Shown here piece by piece: positions 8,040 to 16,927 of a DNA stretch of 64,000 bases. The stretch is from UBA4427 sp045106235. Its GTDB lineage: Bacteria; Myxococcota_A; UBA9160; UBA4427. The notes beneath the pieces were generated by a model. The model made no database searches and was not told the DNA's origin. It worked only from the letters and a program-made list of their open reading frames with translations. Made by a program: the position numbers and the translations under genes. Within the stretch, counting starts at the first letter, position 1, and every line of letters begins with the position of its first letter. The stretch is taken from positions 23,582 to 87,581 of the forward strand of contig JBGCEJ010000014.1 of assembly GCA_045106235.1 (NCBI GenBank), given 5' to 3'.

Positions 8040-9179
8040 ATGAATACGGAATGGATCTGCGAGGCGGGCGCGGGCGAGCGCCTCCCCGAATACGTCCGCC
8101 AGGCCGCGCCCCGTCGCGTGCTCCTCGTGACCGGGCGGCGCTCGTTCCGGCTTTCGGGGGCGGAGGCCCTTTGCAAAGAAGCGCTCGCGGGCTTCGATGT
8201 GATTCATTTCCAGGACTTTGAGGAGAACCCAAAGCTCGGCGATGTCGAGAGAGGCCTCGCACTTTGCGAAGGCAGCCCCCCCGATCTTGTGGTCGCCGTG
8301 GGCGGCGGAACCGCAATGGATATGGCGAAGATGATCGCGCTCTTCGCCGCCGCAGAGCGACCGCCAATCGACTACGTCGAGGGCCGCGCCGAAATTCAGC
8401 CGGGAGAAATCCCGCTCATCGCCCTGCCGACAACCGCGGGCTCCGGAAGCCAAGCCACCCATTTTTCGGCGGTCTACGTCGATAAAACGAAGTACTCCGT
8501 TGCCCATCCCAGTATGCTCCCCACCCTCGCGCTGGTCGATCCGAATTTCCTGAGTGCGCTCCCCAAACACGTCGCTGCTGCCTCAGGTCTCGATGCACTC
8601 AATCAAGGCATCGAATCCTTTTGGTCCATCCACGCCACGGCGGATTCGAAGAAGAAGGCAAGGGAAGCCATCGCGCTGGCCTGGGAACACTTACCCGGGA
8701 TGGTGCTCGAGAAATCCGCAGACGCACGACTCGGAATGGCCAAGGCGGCCCATTTGGCAGGGCAAGCCATCGATATCACCAAAACCACGGCGCCCCATGC
8801 CATCTCCTATCCCATCACCGCGTATTTCGGTGTCCCGCACGGCCACGCCGTAGGGCTCGTGCTTCCCGGCATCCTGGCGTTCAACGCGGGCGTTGAGAAG
8901 GATGATTGCCTTCACCCCGAAGGCCCCGAGCACGTTCGCGAAACCCTTCAAGAAATCATCTCGATGCTCGGCGCATCGACGACCGAAGAGGCGACCACCC
9001 TCTACACAAAACGAATGAAACAGATCGGGCTCTCCTCCGACCCTCGCGCGTTTGCGATCGGGCGCCCCCGCGACATTGACCTGATCGTCGCCAACGGCTT
9101 CAACCCGCAGCGCGTCAACAACAACCCGCGCAGGCTCACGGAAACAGCCCTTCGCGAAATGTTAATGGCAATGATTTGA
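8040..9179 (+). CDS. Iron-type alcohol dehydrogenase, probable phosphonoacetaldehyde reductase
   Basis: A 379-residue group III (iron-dependent) alcohol dehydrogenase. It shows the nucleotide-binding AVGGGTAMDMAK segment, LPTTAGSGSQAT, and the metal-ligand region with D-A-x-x-x-G-I-E-S-F-W and HAISYPIT...GVPHGHAVG (histidines of the iron site). Homologues next to pepM-ppd reduce phosphonoacetaldehyde to 2-hydroxyethylphosphonate (PhpC-type). No aminotransferase is present in the operon, so the pathway is predicted to go to HEP and not to 2-aminoethylphosphonate. Last gene of the operon; the next gene is on the opposite strand 32 bp on. Confidence 0.85.
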   Translation: MNTEWICEAGAGERLPEYVRQAAPRRVLLVTGRRSFRLSGAEALCKEALAGFDVIHFQDFEENPKLGDVERGLALCEGSPPDLVVAVGGGTAMDMAKMIALFAAAERPPIDYVEGRAEIQPGEIPLIALPTTAGSGSQATHFSAVYVDKTKYSVAHPSMLPTLALVDPNFLSALPKHVAAASGLDALNQGIESFWSIHATADSKKKAREAIALAWEHLPGMVLEKSADARLGMAKAAHLAGQAIDITKTTAPHAISYPITAYFGVPHGHAVGLVLPGILAFNAGVEKDDCLHPEGPEHVRETLQEIISMLGASTTEEATTLYTKRMKQIGLSSDPRAFAIGRPRDIDLIVANGFNPQRVNNNPRRLTETALREMLMAMI

Positions 9180-9211
9180 GGCGATGATCTGAAACGCGTT
9201 CCACCCGCAGG

Positions 9212-9877
9212 TCAGGGGCGCTTCGCCAGAACGATCCAATGCCGGAAGCCGCCCCGCCCGGGCCGGCGCGTCTCGACCACAAACCCCTTCTTCCGCAGGC
9301 GTGCTTCATACTTTTCATCCCGTGCCTCCGCCCAGACTCCGAGCACACCGCCCTTGGCGAGCGCATGCCAAGTCTTTTCAATGGCACGGCTCCCGTAGAG
9401 CGGATCCTTCGTCGCCTGAGTGCGCGCATGCGGGCCCTCAAATAGATCGAGCACGATCGCGTTGTATTTTGCTTTGGCGTCCGCCGCTTTCCGAATCGAG
9501 TCTGCCACGTTCTCAATCTGCAAGGAAACCCGAGGATCCAGGACCGCACCCCCGGAAAGTTCTGCCAGGGGTCCTCGGCACCACTCTCCCACCACCGCGT
9601 AGAGCTCCGCCACATTCACCCGCGCACTCTGCGGAATCGTATCCAGGACGGCGCGCAGCGTGAGCCCCATCCCAAGCCCGCCCACCAACACCCGGGCGTT
9701 CTCAGGAAGGTCCTGACACGTTTGGATACCGAGTTCTTCCTCAGAACGACTGGCCCGGCTATTCATCAGCACACGCCCGTCTATGCAGATCAGGAAATCA
9801 TCGAGATCGCGTTGCCGGAGCTCAAAGAGTCCGTCCGGACTCGGGTGTTCTTCCAGCGTTTTCCACGGCTTGCTCAA
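9212..9877 (-). CDS. Spermidine-synthase-like methyltransferase-fold protein
   Basis: A 221-residue protein of the spermidine/spermine synthase family within the class I SAM-binding fold: RVLVGGLGMGLTLRAVLD is the glycine-rich nucleotide loop, VAELYAVVGEW carries the acidic residue ending strand 2, and YNAIVLDLFEGPHA the acceptor-side Asp. It is shorter than true aminopropyltransferases (~280 residues) and lacks their N-terminal beta domain, so substrate and even reaction are uncertain. The start is TTG 9877 after GAAGGAA. It converges with the phosphonate operon but nothing ties it to that pathway. Confidence 0.75.
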   Translation of the reverse strand: MSKPWKTLEEHPSPDGLFELRQRDLDDFLICIDGRVLMNSRASRSEEELGIQTCQDLPENARVLVGGLGMGLTLRAVLDTIPQSARVNVAELYAVVGEWCRGPLAELSGGAVLDPRVSLQIENVADSIRKAADAKAKYNAIVLDLFEGPHARTQATKDPLYGSRAIEKTWHALAKGGVLGVWAEARDEKYEARLRKKGFVVETRRPGRGGFRHWIVLAKRP

Positions 9878-10125
9878 AACGTATTCCTTCTCGTCGTGTC
9901 CACGTCAAACACGCGTTCGATCCTGCATCCAGCCCAGATAGCAACAACCCCAAGAATACATCCCTCGGCGCCATTCACATCGCCTCTCCCCCCAGTCCCA
10001 ACATGCGAGGCTCCCCTTCCGCCCTGACCCTGCGTTTTCCCCGACCGCGGCCGCCGCGCAATTGCTTATCATCAAGCCGTTCTACAGAGCAGCATGACCT
10101 TCACGCATCACACCGGAGCAATGAC

Positions 10126-10746
10126 ATGATCAAACTCTACGGCCTGCGCATGAGCAATTACTACAGCCTGATCAAGGCCCTGCTGATCGAAAAAGATCTC
10201 CCCTTCGAGGAAGTCAAAGCTCCCCCGAGTCAGAAGGAAGATTCACTGCTGAGGACGCCGATGGGGAAGATGCCCTCGATCGAAGTCGACGGTCAGTTCA
10301 TGTCCGAATCCCTCGCGATCTTCGCCTATCTGGAACGCTTGAAGCCCGAGCCGGCGATGCTCCCGAGTGATGCCTTCGCCGCAGGAAAAGCAATCGAACT
10401 CGCTTCCCACATCAAGCTCGATATCGAACTGGTTGCGCGGCGCTGTCTCCCTGAATTGCTGTTCAATCAGCCGGTCAGCGAAGAGACCAAAACTCAGGTC
10501 CGAGCCGATCTCGAACGCGGGGTCAAAGCGGTCGATCGCCTCTTCGTCTGCGACCCCTACGCGGTGGGCAGCGATTTCACCGTCGCTGACCTCTACACCT
10601 ACTACTCCTTCGGGTTGGCGGGCATGCTCGCCAGCAAGGTCGTCGGCATGGACCTTCTGGCTGAGGCGCCGCGGATCGCCGAGCTGATGGGACGCCTCGC
10701 GGAACGCCCGAGTATCGCTCGGGTCACAGCTGAAGCTGCCGCCTAG
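10126..10746 (+). CDS. Glutathione S-transferase family protein
   Basis: A 206-residue canonical-length GST. The N-terminal thioredoxin-like domain runs MIKLYGLRMSNYYSLIKALLI with PMGKMPSIEVDGQFMSES (cis-Pro and the ES glutathione-contact pair); the C-terminal helical domain has the SDFTVADLYTY N-capping box. Start ATG 10126 follows CCGGAG; a longer frame from 10003 runs into low-quality intergenic sequence. It is a single gene, 133 bp before the alpha/beta hydrolase. Substrate unknown. Confidence 0.85.
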   Translation: MIKLYGLRMSNYYSLIKALLIEKDLPFEEVKAPPSQKEDSLLRTPMGKMPSIEVDGQFMSESLAIFAYLERLKPEPAMLPSDAFAAGKAIELASHIKLDIELVARRCLPELLFNQPVSEETKTQVRADLERGVKAVDRLFVCDPYAVGSDFTVADLYTYYSFGLAGMLASKVVGMDLLAEAPRIAELMGRLAERPSIARVTAEAAA

Positions 10747-10802
10747 CGTTCTCTCAACTTCCCCCTGAGCGGGCGAGAAGGCGACTCACATCACAATTGA
10801 AC

Positions 10803-10828
10803 GATCAAAACTTCATCAGCTTTTGATC
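10803..10828. repeat. Inverted repeat, possible operator or hairpin
   Basis: GATCAAAA, ten bases, then TTTTGATC form a perfect 8-bp inverted repeat in the 132-bp gap between the GST gene and the hydrolase gene, 51 bp before the latter's start. No T-tract follows it, so it is more like an operator than a terminator. Confidence 0.35.
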
Positions 10829-10878
10829 AATCCGTAGAGAAGCTGGTTCTGCGCCCCGGCGCGAACTAACCTCGCTTC

Positions 10879-11691
10879 ATGGACCAAAACGCCGCGTCTC
10901 AACCGGAAGATCAACACAACCCGAACGAATCCGCCCCGACTCCAATCATCCTTGTGCACGGCGCATGGCATGGTGCTTGGTGTTGGGCGGGCTTTCAGGC
11001 CGAGCTTGACCGCCGTGGCCTTCCCTCGCTCGCGATTGATCTCCCCGGGCACGGCGCCTCGACCGAGGATTTCGGCGGCCTCCTCGATGACGCGCTCTAT
11101 CTGAGCCGAGTCCTCGACTCGCTCGCTCGAAAATCAGAGAATCCCGGGCAAAAACGCATCCTCGTTGGGCATAGCTACGGTGGCGCCGTGATTACCCAGG
11201 CAGCCATGCGTGAACAAACACCGCGGGACGATATTGATCATCTCGTATACGTCGCCGCCTTTGCGCCGGAAGCCGGCGAGTCCGTCTCCGCCGCTCTGGA
11301 AAAAATGTACACGGGCGCCGATGATGCGACCGGGGGGAGCCTCCTCCGCACCTCCGTCCTCCCGCAAGAGGACGACTCCACCACCCTCGACCCCACGAAG
11401 GCAAAGGACCTGCTCTACGCGGATTGCGGCGCGGCCGAAATTGCCGCAGCAATCCACCGACTCTGCCCGCAGCCCAACGCCACCATGCGCGAAGCTGTCA
11501 CGGGCAACCCGCGCGCTTCCCTGCCTTCGACCTATATCCGCTGCCTGCGCGACCGTGCCATCGAGCCTTCCGTACAAGCCCAAATGGCCAAGCGATGCGA
11601 CCGGAGCGTTGACTTCGATACAGACCATTCGCCCTTCATGAGCGCGCCGCTCGCCCTCGCAGACCAGCTCGAGTCCCTTGCCCTTAAATAG
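10879..11691 (+). CDS. Alpha/beta hydrolase (esterase-like)
   Basis: A 270-residue alpha/beta hydrolase of the plant-esterase-like/AB_hydrolase_6 type. ILVHGAWHGAWCW gives the oxyanion HG motif, VGHSYGG the nucleophile Ser elbow, LRDRAI a candidate acid and FDTDHSPFMS the catalytic His. The whole triad is present. The first ~20 residues are polar and poorly conserved, so a later start cannot be excluded. Converges on trmJ. The substrate is probably a small ester or amide; nothing in the surroundings defines it. Confidence 0.85.
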   Translation: MDQNAASQPEDQHNPNESAPTPIILVHGAWHGAWCWAGFQAELDRRGLPSLAIDLPGHGASTEDFGGLLDDALYLSRVLDSLARKSENPGQKRILVGHSYGGAVITQAAMREQTPRDDIDHLVYVAAFAPEAGESVSAALEKMYTGADDATGGSLLRTSVLPQEDDSTTLDPTKAKDLLYADCGAAEIAAAIHRLCPQPNATMREAVTGNPRASLPSTYIRCLRDRAIEPSVQAQMAKRCDRSVDFDTDHSPFMSAPLALADQLESLALK

Positions 11692-11748
11692 GCCCGGAAA
11701 TCGGCCGAGACTATGCAAGGAACGAGGCCCGAAACGCGCTGCGAGTGC

Positions 11749-12522
11749 TCAGCCGCCTTCTCTGTGAACGAAGCGCATCAAGGTGTGCAGCAGCTTGATC
11801 TCGCCGCGATTCGGCCGAGCACGCCCGAAGAGCCGACGAAATTTCATCAGCGTCACGGTGCGCATCTCTCCCTCAAGATATCCTCGCGAGTCGAGCGCCC
11901 CCTCCAGATGCGCAAAGAAGGCCTCCATCTCGATTTGACTCGATGGCTGATACCGGGCCTTTGTGGCGGTCTCGTCCTCACCCTGCTCGTCGGGGGCAAC
12001 GCCCGCCGTAGAGCCAGAGCGCGTTCCCGAAGCCTGTTCCGCAACAAAGGCCTCGTAGCAGAGCAGCTGCACAGCCGAGGCTAGATTCAGGGAAGAGAAG
12101 TCTGGATTCGCCGGGATTACGACCTGGAAGCCGCATCGGTCGAGGTCCTCATTCTCAAGCCCCGTTCGCTCCGTCCCAAAGACCAACGCCGCCTGCGCCC
12201 CCGCCTCGGTCTCCCGAACAAGCCGCTCGCCGCATTCCCGGGCATTCAACATCTCATGCGGAAAGGTCCGCTCACGCGCGGAGCCCCCAATCACGAGCTG
12301 ACAATCTGCGACCGCCTCCGAGAGGTCATTCACAACGCGCGCCTTCTGAAGTAAATCGATGGCCCCCATTGCGCGCCGGTCAGCCTGTTCGGATGGGAAT
12401 TCTGCGGGCCGCACCAGCACCAAATCTGAGAAGGCCATCGTCTTCATGGCCCGAGCAACCGCCCCGATATTTCCAGGATGGGCTGGTTCAACAAGCACTA
12501 TGCGGATGCGGCCGATCGCCAT
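11749..12522 (-). CDS. trmJ: tRNA 2'-O-methyltransferase TrmJ
   Basis: A 257-residue SPOUT-class methyltransferase. IRIVLVEPAHPGNIGAVARAMK is the hallmark N-terminal motif (P-x-N-x-G-x-x-x-R-x-M/A-K), ALVFGTERTGLEN the SAM-pocket G-x-E-x-x-G-L, and IPANPDFSSLNLASAVQL the trefoil-knot motif. TrmJ methylates the ribose of nucleotide 32 in certain tRNAs. Residues ~160-257 form the extra C-terminal region found in TrmJ but not TrmL. Divergent from the MscS-type gene, with ~136 bp between the starts. Confidence 0.92.
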   Translation of the reverse strand: MAIGRIRIVLVEPAHPGNIGAVARAMKTMAFSDLVLVRPAEFPSEQADRRAMGAIDLLQKARVVNDLSEAVADCQLVIGGSARERTFPHEMLNARECGERLVRETEAGAQAALVFGTERTGLENEDLDRCGFQVVIPANPDFSSLNLASAVQLLCYEAFVAEQASGTRSGSTAGVAPDEQGEDETATKARYQPSSQIEMEAFFAHLEGALDSRGYLEGEMRTVTLMKFRRLFGRARPNRGEIKLLHTLMRFVHREGG

Positions 12523-12658
12523 GGACGGAGCGCCTCAAAGAAGGACAGGAAAGGGGCGGCAGAGAGTACCGGCAATCCGCGAAGTCGGCTCTGGGTCCCG
12601 GATCCGTTACTCTGAACGCCGCCTGGGCATCCCTGCTCAGCGAACTCCGAGGACGCAT

Positions 12659-13846
12659 ATGCTGCCCGCCGCCGCGAAGACCAACACGAGCACGAAGGCC
12701 GAAGAGCCGACAGAAGCGGTTGAGATCGCCACCGAGCCGCTGACCCAGCATTTGCCCGAGATCGCCGACTGGCTGCCGGAATCGCTGCTTCCGGCGTGGG
12801 CCGTCGTTTCCACCTACCCGATCGTGGGGGCGGTTGTGATCGCCGTCAGCTTCTTCCTGCTCGCGCTCCTGATTCGCTCCGTCGTCTTCCGAAGCCTTCG
12901 CCGGCTCACGGGCATGACCGAATCCGGGGTCGACGACGCCATCCTCCTCAATTTGCGAAAACCCGTCTTCGCCACAGTCCTTTATCTCGGACTGGCTCTC
13001 GCGACCCGCGCGGCCCTGCTCCCTTTCGGTACGACGCTCCTCGTCAGCATCTTCTTCTCGATCATCGTGGCGAGCTGGATGCGCGCGACGCTGCGCATCT
13101 CCGAAGCGCTGCTCCCTTCTCTCGAAAGCAATCGCCGCTTCAGCCTGATCGAACCGCGGACGGTGCCCCTCTTTGACTTGACCCTCAAGCTGCTGACCAT
13201 TCTCGTCGGCAGCTACGTCCTCTTGCTGATCTGGGGCATCAACCCGATCGGGTGGCTCGCCTCGGCGGGGATCGTCGGCATCGCCGTGGGTTTCGCCGCG
13301 AAGGACACCCTTGCGAACCTCTTCTCCGGCTTTTTCATTGTCGCCGACGCGCCCTATAAAATCGGCGACTACATCAATCTCGACTCAGGTGAACGAGGCA
13401 AGGTTTCTGCCATCGGCCTTCGCAGCACCCGCCTACTCACCCGGGATGACGTCGAAATCACAATCCCCAACGGCGTGATCGCAAACGCCAAAATTGTCAA
13501 TGAGAGCGGCGGCCCCTACATCAAAATTCGGAATCGGATCTCCGTCGGCGTCGCCTATGGATCCGATGTGGACCACGTGACCGAGACCTTGCGCGAAGTC
13601 GGTGCGGCCCATCCCGAGACCTGCAACCACCCTGAAGCCCGCGTACGCATGCGCGGGTTCGGGGGCTCAAGCCTCGACTTCGAACTCCTCGTCTGGATTG
13701 AGCACCCCGAAGACCGCGGTCGCATCGCTCACGAGATCTATATGGCCATCTATAAGCGCTTCACGGAGGAAGCGATCGAGATCCCCTTCTCGAAGCAGGA
13801 CATCTACATCAAAGAACTTCCCCACCCGGGACAGGCCAACGCCTAA
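12659..13846 (+). CDS. Small-conductance mechanosensitive channel (MscS family)
   Basis: A 395-residue inner-membrane channel protein starting at ATG 12659 behind GAGGA. After a polar ~40-residue N-terminus come about four hydrophobic helices, then the pore helix and beta domain: GIVGIAVGFAAKDTLANLFSG followed by DAPYKIGDYINL and DDVEITIPNGVIANAKIVN, which are diagnostic MscS blocks. It releases osmolytes during hypo-osmotic shock. It is longer than E. coli MscS (286 residues) because of one extra transmembrane pair and a longer tail. The stop is followed 36 bp later by a 15-unit hexamer repeat. Confidence 0.93.
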   Translation: MLPAAAKTNTSTKAEEPTEAVEIATEPLTQHLPEIADWLPESLLPAWAVVSTYPIVGAVVIAVSFFLLALLIRSVVFRSLRRLTGMTESGVDDAILLNLRKPVFATVLYLGLALATRAALLPFGTTLLVSIFFSIIVASWMRATLRISEALLPSLESNRRFSLIEPRTVPLFDLTLKLLTILVGSYVLLLIWGINPIGWLASAGIVGIAVGFAAKDTLANLFSGFFIVADAPYKIGDYINLDSGERGKVSAIGLRSTRLLTRDDVEITIPNGVIANAKIVNESGGPYIKIRNRISVGVAYGSDVDHVTETLREVGAAHPETCNHPEARVRMRGFGGSSLDFELLVWIEHPEDRGRIAHEIYMAIYKRFTEEAIEIPFSKQDIYIKELPHPGQANA

Positions 13847-13882
13847 CACACGGACACCGATCCGATCGACGCCGTTGGCGGC

Positions 13883-13972
13883 GCCTACGCCTACGCCTAC
13901 GCCCCCGCCCACGCCCCCGCCCACGCCCACGCCCACGCCCACGCGCCCGCGCACGCCCCCGCCTACGCCCCC
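13883..13972. repeat. 15-unit degenerate hexamer tandem repeat
   Basis: Fifteen contiguous hexamers of the form GCCTAC, GCCCAC, GCCCCC (plus GCGCCC and GCGCAC) fill this stretch without a phase break. It lies just after the MscS gene stop and its last units supply the TAG stop of the opposite-strand PEP-CTERM gene. Read on the plus strand out of MscS frame it would encode Pro-Thr repeats. This looks like a slippage-prone microsatellite. Confidence 0.9.
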
Positions 13973-14409
13973 GAACGGGTCCCACGAAGTCGGCGAACTC
14001 GCCTAAGCCCAACGAGCCCCCCGACACAGATTGCGGAAGACATCACGAAACCGGGTTCAGGGACAAGCGTGGGCCCACTCCAATTCGTGACTTGACCGTT
14101 CGAAACAGCCCGAACTCGGACACGTGAGCGCTGGTCGATCGGCACTTCGACCCCCCAACACGATGTGTCCTGGAACACGCGCGCTTGTTCAATAAACGTC
14201 TGACGTGCTCCTTCCAAGGTCGTGATTTCGATGTCCCAGTACTCGACGGGGATCTCGCCGTGTGGCTGATACCATTTCACGACGAAATCATTTTCCGGCG
14301 CGAGTAAGCTCGCTCCGGAATGCCCCCAAGCAGCGCCCCCCGCAGTCAAGACAAACAATCCAGCCATCAACCCCAACAATGCAGCATTCCAGCGACAGCG
14401 ACCCTTCAC
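13963..14409 (-). CDS. Small PEP-CTERM-like exported protein
   Basis: A 148-residue exported protein. The preferred start is GTG 14409, right behind GGAGGGGGAG; a TTG at 14454 would add 15 residues and has no such site. The signal peptide (NAALLGLMAGLFVLTAGGAAWG) is followed by ~95 residues resembling a fibronectin-like fragment (EYWDIEITTLEG, RVRVRAVSNGQVTNWSGP). The C-terminus VPEPGFVMSSAICVGGLVG then LRRVRRLRG is a PEP motif, a hydrophobic helix and a basic tail: an exosortase sorting signal. Function unknown. Its stop lies inside the hexamer repeat. Confidence 0.75.
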   Translation of the reverse strand: MKGRCRWNAALLGLMAGLFVLTAGGAAWGHSGASLLAPENDFVVKWYQPHGEIPVEYWDIEITTLEGARQTFIEQARVFQDTSCWGVEVPIDQRSRVRVRAVSNGQVTNWSGPTLVPEPGFVMSSAICVGGLVGLRRVRRLRGTRSGA

Positions 14410-14692
14410 GACTCCCCCTCCAACACACCCACCCGACGCCACTCTCGGTATCAACGCTTTCTGTGTGTTTCTAAGGCGGGTAGTCGCTCCCGCTCATGAA
14501 ACAGATGTGCCCTGCCTCACTAACGGCATCAAGACGCACACTTTTTTTAGGGGCCACCGAAAAAGATGCTGCGTCAGATTCATCGCGCGAAGAATTCATC
14601 CCTCGCTAAACTGGTAAAAACCAGGAGCGACCGTCACAGGACTTCGCTCGAGAACGGTTCCCACTCGACGGCCGAAGGCCCAGGACATCATC

Positions 14693-15544
14693 ATGACGAA
14701 GGATCAGAACGAGAAGCCCAACGGGCAGCAAATCGAGTACTGGAACAACAATGCAGGGCCGACCTGGGTCGAGTCCCAAGAAAATATGGACCGCATGCTC
14801 GCACCTGTGACAAATGCACTTCTCGGTCGATGCGCCGTGGTCCCCGACGAGCGTGTCTTAGACGTAGGCTGCGGATGCGGAGATACCTCGATTCAGCTCG
14901 GACAAGCCGGGGCCGCGGTCTGGGGCATCGACATTTCGGAACCGATGCTTGGACGAGCAAAAGAACGGGCCAAATCCCAAGGACTCTCTCAAGTCGCTTT
15001 CGGGCAAACGGATGCCGCCACCCAGGCACTCACACCCGACCACGATCTCATCGTCAGTCGCTTCGGCGTGATGTTCTTCGACGATCCCGAGGCTGCCTTC
15101 CGAAACCTACGCAGCGGACTCTCCCCGAACGGCCGCCTTTGTTTCATTTGCTGGCAGCCCATGGTTAAGAATCCCTGGATCACGACCGCTGGCCAGGCCG
15201 TCGCCCCCTTCCTCGCGCCACCGGAGAATCCTCCGGACCCGCATGCACCCGGCCCTTTCGCTCTCGCCGATGCGGATCGGCTACGCGGCATCCTGGCCCA
15301 GGCGGGTTTCGCAGAGATCGAGATTGATTCGACTGAGCTGACGCTTCACCTCGCGGACACGATCGAGGAAGCGATGGAGATGCAGACCCGCATAGGCCCG
15401 GTGGCCCGCGCGATCAATGAACTCGAGGGCGAGGTTCGGGATCAGGCGCTCGCCGCGGCCCGGGACGCGCTCGAATCAAAGATGACGGCCGGCGGCCTCA
15501 ACCTCGGCGCCGCCTGCTGGCTGGTCCACGCAAAAGCCGGTTGA
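14693..15544 (+). CDS. SAM-dependent methyltransferase (class I)
   Basis: A 283-residue class I methyltransferase. Motif I is ERVLDVGCGCGDTSIQLG, strand-2 acid is GIDISEPML, motif post-I/II is LIVSRFGVMFFDDPEAAFRNL with LSPNGRLCFICWQP. The N-terminus QIEYWNNNAGPTWVESQENMDRMLAP is characteristic of a UbiE-like family whose members often annotate only as class I methyltransferase. Substrate unknown. It ends 2 bp before the end of the opposite-strand protease gene. Confidence 0.85.
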   Translation: MTKDQNEKPNGQQIEYWNNNAGPTWVESQENMDRMLAPVTNALLGRCAVVPDERVLDVGCGCGDTSIQLGQAGAAVWGIDISEPMLGRAKERAKSQGLSQVAFGQTDAATQALTPDHDLIVSRFGVMFFDDPEAAFRNLRSGLSPNGRLCFICWQPMVKNPWITTAGQAVAPFLAPPENPPDPHAPGPFALADADRLRGILAQAGFAEIEIDSTELTLHLADTIEEAMEMQTRIGPVARAINELEGEVRDQALAAARDALESKMTAGGLNLGAACWLVHAKAG

Positions 15545-15546
15545 AA

Positions 15547-16707
15547 CTAACTTTGGTCGCGCTCCCGAAGCCGAGAGCGACGACGCGGACTCAGCGTCGC
15601 CAGAAAGAGCGTTGCCGAACCCACTAGAACACCAAAGCCAGGCTCGGGAGCCTCCACCATGCCCGTCGGGTCAAGACAACCGAAATCCGCGGGAAAATCG
15701 ATGAACCCGTTCCCGTCATCGTCGATTCCATTATCGCATTCGAACGCAGCGCCCCGTTCGCTCGAATCATCCGGGTCTGCACAGCCCGGGTCCTCGAGAT
15801 CAACCAGTCCGTCGAGGTCGTCATCGAGGCCGTCGGAGCAAGCCGGCTGATCAATCACGGCCAAAATTTCATCCCGATAGGCAAACAGGTCAACGACCAC
15901 TCCGTCATTCGAATCGAGTGAGGTATTGCCCGGCTGCTCAGGCGATGCGGACCGCGCGAAGAGAATCCCAATCAGGGCTTCTTTCGGGCCATTCCCTGTA
16001 TCGATCACAGCGAAAGCACCGCCGCCGGAATCCCCGAGAACAAGATCCGCTTCATGCTCGCCGGGCATCGAACTCGCCATCGGATCGAAGTCTGTTCGAA
16101 ATGATTCGGTGTTCAGAATCGTCGCGCCGAGGAACGAAATCTGGTTGGTTCCCCATCGAAGCGACTGTGCCCCAGACCATCCCCAGCCTTCGAGCCCATT
16201 CCAAGTCGTCGCAACTCCTCGGTCTCGCCCATTCCCCATGACCGTGATGCCTTCCCCCATGACCGGCGCTTCATTCGCAATCAGCAAATCCGAAACCGGT
16301 GGGAGCACACCCAACTTAAAGGCAACCAAGTCAGTGAGGGTTCCGTCCGGGTTCTCGAATCGCACAAGCGACCCGGGAACCATCGGATAGATCCCTTGGT
16401 CGAGAACGAAATCGCCCTCCCCCACATGGTCGGTGGTGAGCACCCATCCATTCCGCACGTAGACGCCGCTGAAGGCGCCGATCGTCCCCACGTGCGCCAG
16501 GCTTGGTCGGTCGACCGGGACCGTCGTATTTCCCGTCCCGTCTCCCGTCGCGATCAAGACCGCCGACGCCGGTGTTCCCATCCCTGCCAGCAGGACCAGA
16601 AGAAAAATGAAGGCCGAGGCCATTTCAAGGAAAGGCCGCCCAGGCGAAACGGAGGCCTGTGCGGGAGTCAATCGGCGAACGCCGAAAGCGACGAAAGGGG
16701 CTTGCAT
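15547..16707 (-). CDS. Secreted trypsin-like serine protease with PEP-CTERM tail
   Basis: A 386-residue exported protein. Start ATG 16707 has a weak AAGG site; ATG 16623 (MASAFIFLLVLLAG), directly at the hydrophobic signal peptide, is an alternative. The S1 protease triad appears as WVLTTDHVG (His), TLTDLVAFKL (Asp) and VLGDSGGGAF (Ser), the Asp and Ser contexts being clear and the His context atypical. Two copies of a Cys-rich acidic repeat follow (C-x-D-G-x-D-D-D-x-D-G-x-x-D and the like), common at the C-termini of myxobacterial and related exported proteins. The tail EAPEPGFGVLVGSATLFLA then RRRSRLRER is a PEP-CTERM-type sorting signal. It is probably held at the cell surface. Confidence 0.8.
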   Translation of the reverse strand: MQAPFVAFGVRRLTPAQASVSPGRPFLEMASAFIFLLVLLAGMGTPASAVLIATGDGTGNTTVPVDRPSLAHVGTIGAFSGVYVRNGWVLTTDHVGEGDFVLDQGIYPMVPGSLVRFENPDGTLTDLVAFKLGVLPPVSDLLIANEAPVMGEGITVMGNGRDRGVATTWNGLEGWGWSGAQSLRWGTNQISFLGATILNTESFRTDFDPMASSMPGEHEADLVLGDSGGGAFAVIDTGNGPKEALIGILFARSASPEQPGNTSLDSNDGVVVDLFAYRDEILAVIDQPACSDGLDDDLDGLVDLEDPGCADPDDSSERGAAFECDNGIDDDGNGFIDFPADFGCLDPTGMVEAPEPGFGVLVGSATLFLATLSPRRRSRLRERDQS

Positions 16708-16927
16708 GTTCAACCTTAGGTGGCATTTCGCCGGTCGATCCAGGAGGCCACGCAGGCCCCGACTCAGTGAGCGAATGCAATCTTCGAACGCGGCCCCCAC
16801 CACGCGGTAGCGCTGATTCTACCATCTAGAAGCGGTCGCAATCGGTGTTTGCAGCGCCCGATGGAATGTTACCTTTGCAAGACAGATTCCCTGCCTTGCC
16901 CCTGCGCAAAGCCTGCTCGAGGAAAGC

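Noticed and set aside
12359..12658. N-terminal extension of the MscS-type protein
   Set aside because: It would overlap trmJ and is compositionally odd; ATG 12659 has GAGGA and begins the plausible protein.
13883..13972. CRISPR-like array
   Set aside because: Units are 6 bp and contiguous with no spacers; the same holds for the 10-bp and 17-bp repeats.
13602..14006. Plus-strand Pro-Thr-rich ORF at the MscS end
   Set aside because: It is the hexamer repeat read out of frame; no ribosome site. Kept only as a remark on slippage.
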